Source: an uncultured Lachnospiraceae bacterium | GTDB lineage: Bacteria > Bacillota_A > Clostridia > Lachnospirales > Lachnospiraceae | Direction: 5' to 3' | DNA length: 19,560 nucleotides | NCBI GenBank assembly: GCA_900553635.1 | Contig: USDU01000016.1 | Location: 1 to 19,560 of the forward strand | Part shown: piece by piece, positions 1-9,228 of the stretch | Layout of the letters: the number at the start of each line of letters is the position of its first letter | Numbering within the stretch: position 1 is the first letter of the stretch | Program-made: the position numbers and the translations under genes | The notes under the pieces: generated by a model | The model's database searches: none | What the model was told of the DNA's origin: nothing | Seen by the model: only the letters and a program-made list of their open reading frames with translations

Positions 1-183
1 AGCAGCCTGTCCGCCCGGGCAAGTGAAAGTTTCCCAAACTTCGAAAAAGAAGCCGGAGAAGCAGAAGCGCAGGACAGGAAAATGCCGCAGGATCCGGAGA
101 CACAGAAAAAAAGTGACGCAAAGAGTCTGAATTTCCAGGAGGAACAGGTGCTAAATGACGTACTGTCGGAATTCCTGGGATAA
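1..183 (+). CDS. C-terminal end of an unrecognised protein (5' truncated)
   Basis: A reading frame is open from the first base of the window and ends at a TAA at 181-183, giving the last 60 residues of a protein. The tail is very polar, rich in Glu, Lys, Gln and Asp, and ends with a short hydrophobic-acidic stretch (NDVLSEFLG). It looks like a disordered or coiled linker followed by a short C-terminal helix. I recognise no family. No stop interrupts the frame, and a promoter and operon start follow directly, so this is probably the end of a separate upstream transcription unit. Real coding status is likely but unproven, because only the tail is visible. Confidence 0.55.
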   Translation, partial: SSLSARASESFPNFEKEAGEAEAQDRKMPQDPETQKKSDAKSLNFQEEQVLNDVLSEFLG

Positions 184-211
184 AAGATGTAGGCAAGCTG
201 CAAAAAGGAGC

Positions 212-240
212 TTGACAAAACAGAGAAAGTATTGTATATT
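212..240 (+). promoter_or_regulatory. Sigma-A promoter of the alpha-glucoside PTS operon
   Basis: TTGACA at 212-217 and TATATT at 235-240 are separated by 17 bp. The expected start is near 247, which places the RAT site and the terminator at the very beginning of the transcript, as in other LicT/BglG-controlled operons. Confidence 0.85.
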
Positions 241-250
241 ACAATCAATA

Positions 251-279
251 ACACGTGTTACTGAATTGCAGGCATGAGT
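251..279 (+). promoter_or_regulatory. RAT1: ribonucleic antiterminator site for the LicT-type protein
   Basis: The core TGTTACTGAATTGCAGGCA matches the known bgl/sac RAT pattern (TGTTACTG, short loop, GCAGGCA). It can fold as the family does: CTG 261-263 with CAG 269-271, an internal loop TTA/G (258-260 against 272), then a lower stem of 254-257 with 273-276 (one G-U pair), and 251-252 with 278-279. Its 3' half is the 5' arm of the terminator at 271-308, so the two folds exclude each other. Bound antiterminator protein should therefore allow read-through into the IIA gene. Confidence 0.85.
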
Positions 280-308
280 GATTTTTCACTCATGCCATTT
301 TTGTTTTT
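271..308 (+). terminator. Intrinsic terminator t1 in the operon leader
   Basis: An 11-bp perfect stem (271-281 with 286-296) with a TTTT loop is followed by the T-rich run ATTTTTGTTTTT. It lies between the promoter and the first gene and shares its 5' arm with RAT1, so it is a regulated leader terminator and not the end of a gene. Confidence 0.92.
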
Positions 309-332
309 AGACAATGATAACCCGGAGGTTCT

Positions 333-812
333 ATGTTTGGATTTTTAAAGAAAAAGAAACAACAAACGGAGATTTACGCTCCGGTAGATGGTCGGGCGAT
401 TTCCCTGGAAGAAGTCGGCGACGGTGTCTTTTCGGAAAAACTGGTCGGTGACGGCATAGCAGTGATTCCGGAAAAAGATCAGATAGTAGTTCCTGTGGAC
501 GGTGAGATAAGCTTTGTAATGGAGACAGGTCATGCCTTCGGAGTCAGAGTTCCGGATGGACCGGAGATTCTGGTTCACATCGGGATCGACACAGTGAATG
601 AAAAGGGGGAAGGATTTCAGGTGCAGGTAAAAGCGCATCAGCCAGTGAAAGCCGGTACGCCGGCAGTGCTGGTGGATCGGGAAGCCCTCTATAAGAAGGG
701 ATACAATCTGGTAACCATGGTACTGGTGCCGGAGGTCGAAAGCTATGGATCCCTGCAATATTTAAAAAAAGGGGAGGTATGTGCAGGAAAAAGCGCGGTG
801 CTTGCATTTTAA
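333..812 (+). CDS. PTS glucose-type enzyme IIA (Crr-like), free-standing
   Basis: This 159-residue protein is the soluble IIA of the glucose PTS family (PTS_EIIA_1). It takes phosphate from HPr and passes it to the IIB domain of a permease. Family landmarks are the N-terminal APVDG segment (16-20), GDGIAVIP (39-46), ETGHAFGV with H67, and LVHIGIDTV with H82. By alignment H82 is the phosphorylated histidine and H67 its partner (His90 and His75 in E. coli IIAGlc). The length is normal for a free IIA. The start has a CGGAGG site at 323-328. It is the first gene of an operon with licT, a IICB permease lacking its own IIA, and a phospho-glucosidase, so the likely partner is that permease, though it might also serve other IIA-less permeases. 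Confidence 0.93.
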   Translation: MFGFLKKKKQQTEIYAPVDGRAISLEEVGDGVFSEKLVGDGIAVIPEKDQIVVPVDGEISFVMETGHAFGVRVPDGPEILVHIGIDTVNEKGEGFQVQVKAHQPVKAGTPAVLVDREALYKKGYNLVTMVLVPEVESYGSLQYLKKGEVCAGKSAVLAF

Positions 813-833
813 GTTGCGTAAGAGGGGAAGAGC

Positions 834-1661
834 ATGAAAATTACAAGAGTCATTAACAATAATACCGTTGCGACAGTCGCAAATAAAAAAGAAATTATTC
901 TAATGGGCTCTGGAATCGGATTTCAGAAGAAACCGGGAGATACGGTAGAGGTTAAGAAGATAGAAAAGGTATACCAGATACGGGATCGGTTTTTCCAGAA
1001 ATACGAACAGATTTTCCGGCATATTGAGCCGGGCATTTTTAAACTGGTGGAACAGATACAGGAATATGCGGAAAAGGAGCTTGCATGTACGCTGAGTCCG
1101 CAGTTTGTATTTGCGCTGGCGGATCACATTTCCTTTGCGGTGGAACGACAGAAAAAGCAGGAGCCGTTGCCCAATCTGATGCTGCAGGAGATTAAACTCC
1201 TGTATAACAGGGAATATCAGATCGGACGATACGGAAAACAGCTGGTAGAAAAGGAAATGGGGATTTCGCTTCCGGAGGATGAGGCGGGGTATTTCGCGCT
1301 GCATATTGTGAATACCAGAATGGGAGAACCATCTGTAGATGTGAACAATATTCTGGTGCTGACCAACGGAATTCTGCAAATTCTGGAAGCGGAGATGGGA
1401 ATTCACTGCCGGGAGGATGACTTTGAGTACAGTAGATTTCTTACGCATTTGAAATTTTTGGCAAGACGTATTTTTAATCAGGAACAGGTTCAGTTTGGCA
1501 TTATGGAGGGCCTGTATCCGGGGCTGTTGGCCAGGGAGCCAAAGCTGGAAGAGATAATTGAAAAAATTAAAAATTTCATAAGTGAGACCTTTGATTATGA
1601 CATATCAGAAGAGGAAGCGGCCTATCTGGCTATGCATATTCTTCGGATCAGAGGCTGGTAG
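834..1661 (+). CDS. licT: LicT/BglG-family transcription antiterminator
   Basis: This 275-residue RNA-binding antiterminator has an N-terminal CAT-RBD domain (about 1-55, starting KITRVINNNTVATV) followed by two PTS regulation domains, PRD1 (about 60-170) and PRD2 (about 172-275). The four conserved PRD histidines are present at H98, H157, H205 and H268, close to B. subtilis LicT numbering (100, 159, 207, 269). The family is inactivated by its cognate permease through PRD1 when sugar is absent, and activated by HPr through PRD2 when preferred sugars are scarce. Its targets are almost certainly the two RAT sites in this operon, at 251-279 and 1661-1687. The second begins on the last base of its own stop codon. 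The licT name is used at family level; the sugar signal here looks like an alpha-glucoside and not the beta-glucoside of classic LicT. Confidence 0.93.
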   Translation: MKITRVINNNTVATVANKKEIILMGSGIGFQKKPGDTVEVKKIEKVYQIRDRFFQKYEQIFRHIEPGIFKLVEQIQEYAEKELACTLSPQFVFALADHISFAVERQKKQEPLPNLMLQEIKLLYNREYQIGRYGKQLVEKEMGISLPEDEAGYFALHIVNTRMGEPSVDVNNILVLTNGILQILEAEMGIHCREDDFEYSRFLTHLKFLARRIFNQEQVQFGIMEGLYPGLLAREPKLEEIIEKIKNFISETFDYDISEEEAAYLAMHILRIRGW

Positions 1662-1687
1662 GATTGTTACTCACAGGAGGCAAGACC
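1661..1687 (+). promoter_or_regulatory. RAT2: second ribonucleic antiterminator site
   Basis: The site starts GGATTGTTACT and ends AGGCAAGACC, nearly the textbook RAT. Pairing is complete: 1661-1662 with 1686-1687, 1664-1666 with 1681-1683, and 1670-1672 with 1677-1679, with the usual TTA/G and A/GA internal loops. The upper stem is CTC/GAG where most RATs have CTG/CAG, a compensatory change that keeps the pair. Its 3' end overlaps the 5' arm of the terminator at 1682-1746. Confidence 0.88.
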
Positions 1688-1746
1688 GTCTATCTTGAAA
1701 ATACAGGGATTCAGGCTGTATGTTTCAGGACAGAAGGTCTTTTTGT
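1682..1746 (+). terminator. Intrinsic terminator t2 between licT and the permease gene
   Basis: A long hairpin has outer stem AAGACC (1682-1687) with GGTCTT (1736-1741), a GTC/GAC extension, and an inner stem of 1695-1706 with 1716-1728 containing a few non-Watson-Crick positions. A T run follows directly (about 1740-1745). The outer 5' arm is the 3' end of RAT2, so the two folds compete. The position matches the second terminator of the E. coli bgl operon, which lies between bglG and bglF. Confidence 0.82.
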
Positions 1747-1764
1747 TTATCAGGAGGGAAAGGT

Positions 1765-4693
<2,929 letters not shown>

Positions 4694-4697
4694 GGAT

Positions 4698-5561
4698 ATG
4701 TTTGGGAAAAAGCTGAATTGGGAATCCTTTTTTCTGGAGGTGCTGGGAAGTCTGCTGGTCGCCGTGAGTATTTATAATTTTGCGGCGGCCGCGGAATTTC
4801 CCATGACCGGTTTCTCCGGAATCGCATTGATTCTGTATCGGTTGTTCCGGATTCCACTGGGTTTGTCCAATGTGCTTTTAAATATTCCGGTGGTGATTCT
4901 CTGCTTTCGAATGCTGGGAAAAGGTTTTTTTCTGCGGTCTGTGCGCTGCATGGTAATTTCCTCGTTGCTGATGGACTACGTGGCTCCTCTGCTTCCTGTT
5001 TTTACGGGAAATCGGATGCTGGCTGCGATTTGCACCGGCGTTTTGGGCGGGGTAGGATACGCGCTGATTTATATGCAGAATTCCTCGACCGGTGGCGCGG
5101 ACTTCCTGATTATGGCATTAAAGGCGAAGAAGCCGTATCTGCCTTTGGGCAATATTACCTTCCTTTTCGCAGTCAGCGTCATTGGCGTTACCTGGCTGAT
5201 TTTCGGGGATACAGAAGGCGTTATCTACGGATTGATTATCAATTATCTGGCAGGAGCAGTGATCAATAAGACCATGTACGGAAGAAATGCCGGAAAAATG
5301 ACCATGATTATTACAAAGGATGGTAAAAAGATTTCGGATGGAATCGAGGATTGCTGCCACAGAGGCTCTACGATTATTCCAGTCATGGGCGGATACCGGC
5401 AGGAGAAAAAATATGCGGTACTCTGCGTCTGCAATAATAAACAGATGTTTGAGATTACGCAGCAGGTAAAAAGGCTGGATCCGGAATCCTTTATGATTAT
5501 CTGGGAGTCAAATGAAGTACACGGAGACGGTTTTAAAGCATTGACGATAGGGGAAAAATAA
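4698..5561 (+). CDS. YitT-family membrane protein (YitT_membrane plus DUF2179)
   Basis: This 287-residue protein has about five hydrophobic spans in the first 200 residues. These are followed by a cytosolic C-terminal domain of the DUF2179 type (about 208-285, from MTMIITKDGKKIS to the ESNEVHGDGF tail). The motifs GFSGIALILYR and NSSTGGADFLIM are characteristic of this family, whose biochemical role is unknown. The start lies 4 bases after the phospho-glucosidase stop, with AAGGAT as a modest ribosome site, so it is probably translated from the same message. The link to sugar uptake is only positional, and the protein may simply ride on the operon. A terminator follows at 5572-5612. Confidence 0.88.
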   Translation: MFGKKLNWESFFLEVLGSLLVAVSIYNFAAAAEFPMTGFSGIALILYRLFRIPLGLSNVLLNIPVVILCFRMLGKGFFLRSVRCMVISSLLMDYVAPLLPVFTGNRMLAAICTGVLGGVGYALIYMQNSSTGGADFLIMALKAKKPYLPLGNITFLFAVSVIGVTWLIFGDTEGVIYGLIINYLAGAVINKTMYGRNAGKMTMIITKDGKKISDGIEDCCHRGSTIIPVMGGYRQEKKYAVLCVCNNKQMFEITQQVKRLDPESFMIIWESNEVHGDGFKALTIGEK

Positions 5562-5570
5562 CGTTATAAT
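5541..5570 (+). promoter_or_regulatory. Sigma-A promoter for the RluA-family gene
   Basis: TTGACG (5541-5546) and a perfect TATAAT (5565-5570) are separated by 18 bp. The -35 lies inside the end of the yitT-like gene. The expected start near 5577 falls inside the 5' arm of the terminator at 5572-5612, so RNA from this promoter would lack half of that arm. Confidence 0.75.
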
Positions 5571-5571
5571 G

Positions 5572-5612
5572 AGATTGCCCTTCAGCGCGGAAGCGGGAGG
5601 GCAATCTTTTTC
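5572..5612 (+). terminator. Intrinsic terminator of the PTS operon
   Basis: A perfect 10-bp stem AGATTGCCCT (5572-5581) with AGGGCAATCT (5598-5607) is followed by TTTTTCT. It lies directly after the yitT-like gene and ends the operon that starts at 212-240. Confidence 0.92.
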
Positions 5613-5633
5613 TATCGATAAAACGGAGAGCGT

Positions 5634-6386
5634 ATGAAGGAACTGGAAATCATTTACGAGGACAAGGATGTGCTGGTCATTCGCAAGCCTGCCGGGATCC
5701 CGGTGCAGAGCGCGCGGGTGGGGGCAAAGGACTGCGAGAGCCTGCTGAAAAATTACTTATATAAGAAGAATCCAAAGGGCGGCGCGCCCTATCTGGGACT
5801 GATTCATCGGCTGGATCAGCCGGTGGAGGGACTGGTGGTATTTGCGTTAAATCCGAAGGCTGCGGCAGCCTTAAGTAAGCAGTCAGCCGGAAAAGAGATG
5901 CAGAAAACCTATTTGGCGGTTCGGCACAGTGTGGATAAGTGTCCACATCCTGTCCCCAATGAGGAAAAGTTCTGTGGAAAACCTGTGGATAATGTGGAAA
6001 ACTTGGTGGAAAACTGGAACGAGTGCGTGGATTACCTGTGGAAGGACGGGAAAAATAACCGCTCTGAGATGGTACAAGAGGGACATGCCGGGGCTAAAAA
6101 AGCAGTGCTCCGCTACCGGATTTTAAAGCGGGTGGATAACCTGGAAATGCTGGAAATCCGCCTGGAAACAGGCCGTCATCATCAGATTCGGGTGCAGATG
6201 GCGGGCAGAGGAACCCCTCTGGTGGGCGACCGCAAATATGGAAAGGTTGAAAACTATGTGGATAATGTGGATAACTCCTTCCCGGCCCTGTGTGCATATC
6301 GGATAAAATTCCGCCATCCGTCCACCGGAAAATGGATGGAATTTGAACGGAAGCCGGAAAATCCGGTGTTTCAGAAATTTATGTAA
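5634..6386 (+). CDS. RluA-family RNA pseudouridine synthase with unusual insertions
   Basis: This 250-residue enzyme converts uridine to pseudouridine in rRNA or tRNA. The catalytic motif is HRLDQPVEGL (58-67) with D61 as the nucleophile; family landmarks IIYEDKDVLVIRKPAG near the start and GRHHQIRVQM plus VGDRKYG later are intact. There is no S4 domain. Compared with the usual family pattern, two segments look extra: about residues 98-135, containing VDK, VDNVENLVENW and VDY, and about residues 206-214, containing VDNVDN. At DNA level these are repeats of TGTGGATAA and TGTGGAAAA, the DnaA-box sequence (see the repeat entry). The frame stays open and the catalytic core is complete, so the enzyme is probably active. 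The RNA target cannot be told. CGGAGAG at 5625-5630 precedes the ATG. Confidence 0.9.
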   Translation: MKELEIIYEDKDVLVIRKPAGIPVQSARVGAKDCESLLKNYLYKKNPKGGAPYLGLIHRLDQPVEGLVVFALNPKAAAALSKQSAGKEMQKTYLAVRHSVDKCPHPVPNEEKFCGKPVDNVENLVENWNECVDYLWKDGKNNRSEMVQEGHAGAKKAVLRYRILKRVDNLEMLEIRLETGRHHQIRVQMAGRGTPLVGDRKYGKVENYVDNVDNSFPALCAYRIKFRHPSTGKWMEFERKPENPVFQKFM

Positions 6387-6400
6387 ATCAGTTATCCACA
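5930..6400 (+). repeat. Cluster of DnaA boxes (TGTGGATAA / TTATCCACA) in and after the RluA gene
   Basis: Five perfect 9-base DnaA boxes occur in 471 bp: 5930-5938, 5984-5992, 6257-6265 and 6266-6274 as TGTGGATAA, and 6392-6400 as TTATCCACA just after the stop codon. Near matches lie at 5973-5981 and 5993-6001 (both TGTGGAAAA), 6005-6013 (GGTGGAAAA) and 6131-6139 (GGTGGATAA). Two pairs are head-to-tail with no gap (5984-6001 and 6257-6274). Random expectation for perfect boxes on either strand in this length is far below one (about 0.004). Binding by DnaA is inferred from the consensus only. Confidence 0.85.
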
Positions 6401-6505
6401 GCGTAAAACGCTCATTTTTGCAGATACTAAGACGGACAGAAAAGGGAGAAGCCGTTCGCTTTTTCGGGGCCTGTCAGTTCAAGCGGATGCAAAAGGAGCG
6501 GCTTT

Positions 6506-7588
6506 ATGGAATGGGTGTGGAAATATCAGAACTTGTGGAAGAAAATCGGAATCGCAGTGGCGGTCGGGCTTGCAATGAAGTACCTGGCGCCACTGGTGAT
6601 TCCGTTTTTGATCGCGGGAGCGATTGTGTACTGGTGCAGGCCGCTGCTTGCATGGTTAAAGAAACGGCTTCATATCCGCCCGGGAATTTCCATGGCGGTG
6701 CTGCTCATAGGGGCAGCAGGAGGGCTTGTGTCAGCCGGAGCGTTGGCGGGTCGAAATCTGCATATTCAGATCCGGCGGTTGTGCGTGTATTTCAGCTACC
6801 CGGGACGGGTGGGGGAGCTTCTGGCACAGTGCTGTGAACGGTTTGGGGGTATGCTTCATATAGACAGCAGGATGATGATGCAGTTTGTAGAGGAGCAGAC
6901 AGCCTGTATCGGAGATAAGACCTGGGAGCAGCTCCTGCCGGGTGTGTTCGGAGGATCCTGGCAGGCGGTACGCGTCTTGGGCGGCTTCCTTACCGGCGCC
7001 TTTGTGACGGGAATTGCCGCGATTCTGCTGGCAGGTGATTATGACAAGCTGCGGGAAATGGGACAGCGGTGGAGCGTCTATGAAAACGTGTCCGAAGCGC
7101 TCCGGGGAATCTCCCGGGCCATTGGTCGTTACCTGCATGCCCAGTGTATCATCATGGGATTGGTGATGCTGATCTGCACCGTTGGAATCTGGAGCTCGGG
7201 AACGGCGAAAAGCCCGCTGCTGGCCGGAGTCGGCACCGGTTTTCAGGACGCGCTGCCGATCTTCGGCACGGGGACGGTGTTTGTGCCATGGATTCTGATT
7301 CTGGTCATCTGGCAGAAGCGATATCGGGCGGCTGTCGTGTTAGCTGTGACTTATGGTCTTTGCACCCTGACCCGGGAGCTTCTGGAGCCCAGGCTGGTGG
7401 GCGCCCATCTGAAGCTGCTGCCGGTGGTGGTGCTGGCCAGTGTGTATGTGGGCGTGAAGATCTACGGAGCGGGCGGGATCGTGCTGGGGCCTTTATCAGT
7501 ACTAATTATTCAGGAATTGTGGAAGAGGGTGGATGCAGATAAAAAAGAAGGAGCATCGGCAAATGAAGCAGATACTCCTTCGAAATAG
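6506..7588 (+). CDS. AI-2E / YtvI-family membrane protein
   Basis: This 360-residue polytopic protein of the AI-2E transporter family (PF01594) has hydrophobic spans near 13-45, 60-82 and 160-180, and a cluster over 205-345. The loop around 243-262 (GFQDALPIFGTGTVFVPW) resembles the YtvI branch, found in spore formers and often named a sporulation integral membrane protein. Substrates of this branch are not known, and the autoinducer-2 name comes from one distant relative. AAGGAG at 6492-6497 precedes ATG 6506. It lies 119 bp after the RluA gene in the same direction, with no strong terminator between. The last 20 residues are polar. I saw no sigma-E promoter in front that would prove a sporulation role. 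It ends 3 bp before the convergent dehydrogenase gene. Confidence 0.85.
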   Translation: MEWVWKYQNLWKKIGIAVAVGLAMKYLAPLVIPFLIAGAIVYWCRPLLAWLKKRLHIRPGISMAVLLIGAAGGLVSAGALAGRNLHIQIRRLCVYFSYPGRVGELLAQCCERFGGMLHIDSRMMMQFVEEQTACIGDKTWEQLLPGVFGGSWQAVRVLGGFLTGAFVTGIAAILLAGDYDKLREMGQRWSVYENVSEALRGISRAIGRYLHAQCIIMGLVMLICTVGIWSSGTAKSPLLAGVGTGFQDALPIFGTGTVFVPWILILVIWQKRYRAAVVLAVTYGLCTLTRELLEPRLVGAHLKLLPVVVLASVYVGVKIYGAGGIVLGPLSVLIIQELWKRVDADKKEGASANEADTPSK

Positions 7589-7591
7589 ATG

Positions 7592-8971
7592 TTATCGCAG
7601 AAACATTTTCACCAGCCGCCGCTTTCCTTCCGTATACGGCTGATACCGCATGGGCAGATCCGGCCATTCCTTCTTATCCACGATACTCTTACGGTGGGAA
7701 AAGGTCTCAAACCCGGCCTTCCCATGATAACTGCCCATACCGCTCTCCCCGAAGCCGCCGAAGCCCATGTACGGCGTAGCCAGGTGGATGATCGTGTCAT
7801 TGACGCAGCCGCCGCCAAAGGAGCAGCGGGTCAGCACCAGGCTGGCCAGCTTCCGGTTCCGGGTGAAGACGTAGAGAGCCAGCGGATGGGGCCTCTCGTT
7901 GATGGTGCGAATCACTTCGTCGATGGAATCGTAGGTCAGAATCGGCAGCAACGGTCCGAAGATTTCCTCCTGCATCACGTCGTCCCGCCAGGAGACCCGG
8001 TCAAGGATGGTGGGTTCAATTTTCAAGGCTTCGGCGTCTGTCCGTCCACCAAAGACGGTCTTAGCCGGATTCATCAGATTCAGGATCCGCAGAAAATGTT
8101 TTTCATTGATGATATGGCCGTAATTCTCATTTTCCAGGGGACGCTCGCCAAGCTGGGCGCGGATCTGCCGGATCAGCTCTTCTATGAGCCGGTTTTTCAC
8201 CCGGATATCGCAGAGAATGTAGTCGGGAGCCACGCAGGTCTGTCCGCAGTTCAGAAACTTGCCGAAGACGATGCGCCGGGCCGCCGCATGGATATCCGCG
8301 GTACGGTCCACGATGCAGGGACTCTTTCCGCCCAGCTCCAGGGTCACCGGAGTCAGGTGCGCGGCGGCCTTCTCCATGACGAAGCGGCCCACCGATTTGC
8401 TGCCGGTGAAAAAGATATAGTCGAAATGCTGTTCCAGCAGCGCTGCGTTTTCCGCCCGTCCCCCGGTTACGACAGCCACCCGGGACGCCGGGAAATAAGC
8501 CGGAATCAGACGCTCCATCAGGCGGCTGGTGTGAATGGAGTAGGCGCTGGGCTTTAAAATCGCCGTATTACCGGCGGCCAGGGCGTCTGCCAGCGGCTCC
8601 AGGGTCAGGAGCAGCGGATAGTTCCAGGGACTCATGATCAGCGTTACGCCGTAGGGCGAAGGCTTCTGGTAACTTGTCGAGCAAAACTGCGCCAACGGCG
8701 TCGGGACGATCCGATCCTGCATCCAGAGGCGCAGATGATGCTTCAGATAATGAATTTCGTTTAAAAGAAGGCCGGTCTCACACATATAGCTTTCTGCGGC
8801 GCTTTTGCCGAGATCCAGACGGAGCGCGTCCTGAATTTCATTTTCGTGTTCGGTCACCAGCCGCTCCAGTCTGGTCAGGGCGGCCATCCGGTTTTTATAA
8901 GAAAGTGTCGAACCCGACCGGAAACACCGCCGCTGCCGGGCCACCAGTTTCTGAATCTCCTGTTCGTCCAT
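7592..8971 (-). CDS. Aldehyde dehydrogenase, class-3-like, NAD(P)+ dependent
   Basis: This 459-residue dehydrogenase oxidises aldehydes to acids. The short length and the lack of an N-terminal extension fit the class 3 / fatty-aldehyde group (B. subtilis YwdH-like). Conserved positions are SPWNYPL with N117, LKPS with K140, FTGSKSVGR (188-196), LELGGKSP with E212 as general base, and NCGQTC with C246 as the catalytic cysteine. It is the only gene on the minus strand and has its own promoter at 9002-9030 and a GGAGGA site at 8978-8983. The physiological substrate cannot be told. Long frames on the opposite strand over this gene are shadows of its GC-rich codons. Confidence 0.92.
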   Translation of the reverse strand: MDEQEIQKLVARQRRCFRSGSTLSYKNRMAALTRLERLVTEHENEIQDALRLDLGKSAAESYMCETGLLLNEIHYLKHHLRLWMQDRIVPTPLAQFCSTSYQKPSPYGVTLIMSPWNYPLLLTLEPLADALAAGNTAILKPSAYSIHTSRLMERLIPAYFPASRVAVVTGGRAENAALLEQHFDYIFFTGSKSVGRFVMEKAAAHLTPVTLELGGKSPCIVDRTADIHAAARRIVFGKFLNCGQTCVAPDYILCDIRVKNRLIEELIRQIRAQLGERPLENENYGHIINEKHFLRILNLMNPAKTVFGGRTDAEALKIEPTILDRVSWRDDVMQEEIFGPLLPILTYDSIDEVIRTINERPHPLALYVFTRNRKLASLVLTRCSFGGGCVNDTIIHLATPYMGFGGFGESGMGSYHGKAGFETFSHRKSIVDKKEWPDLPMRYQPYTEGKRRLVKMFLR

Positions 8972-9001
8972 GGGAATCCTCCAATCAAAGTAGATAGCTC
9001 T

Positions 9002-9030
9002 ATTGTACCCAAATATGGAAAATCCGTCAA
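9002..9030 (-). promoter_or_regulatory. Sigma-A promoter of the aldehyde dehydrogenase gene
   Basis: On the minus strand TTGACG (9030-9025) and TACAAT (9007-9002) are separated by 17 bp, giving a start near 8995 and a leader of about 24 bases before the ATG. Confidence 0.82.
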
Positions 9031-9198
9031 AGTAAATTGCCCCTATTATTATTTTTACGGAGTTTTGTTTAGCAGAAAATCAGCAGTAATTAAATTGATA
9101 ATATTCCGATAGAGAAATTGATTTTACGATGGGTCAAGTTATTTAAGGTCATAAGGATTCGCCGTTTCACTCAAATTGCTCCTCAGACCGCGAAAACC

Positions 9199-9228
9199 TT
9201 GACAAAATCGCCATTTCCGTACTACAAT
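9199..9228 (+). promoter_or_regulatory. Sigma-A promoter of proS
   Basis: TTGACA (9199-9204) and TACAAT (9223-9228) have an 18-bp spacer, giving a start near 9235 and a leader of about 90 bases to the proS ATG. Confidence 0.82.

Noticed and set aside
248..261. Catabolite responsive element at the PTS promoter
   Set aside because: The palindrome has the central CG but misses several key consensus positions, so a CcpA site is not supported.
1720..1764. The longer permease start at ATG 1720
   Set aside because: It lies within the t2 terminator hairpin, has no ribosome site, and the added residues are not membrane-like; ATG 1765 has AGGAGG at proper distance.
6400..6424. AGCG/CGCT hairpin with a short T run after the RluA gene
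   Set aside because: The stem is only 4 bp, too weak to call a terminator.
7674..7682. TTATCCACG in the dehydrogenase gene, a one-mismatch DnaA box
   Set aside because: It is a single isolated copy in ordinary coding sequence, expected by chance.
7589..8557. A 322-codon + strand frame opposite the aldehyde dehydrogenase gene
   Set aside because: The minus-strand frame has complete catalytic motifs, promoter and ribosome site, while this one shows no family features and no ribosome site. It is a shadow of GC-rich codons.
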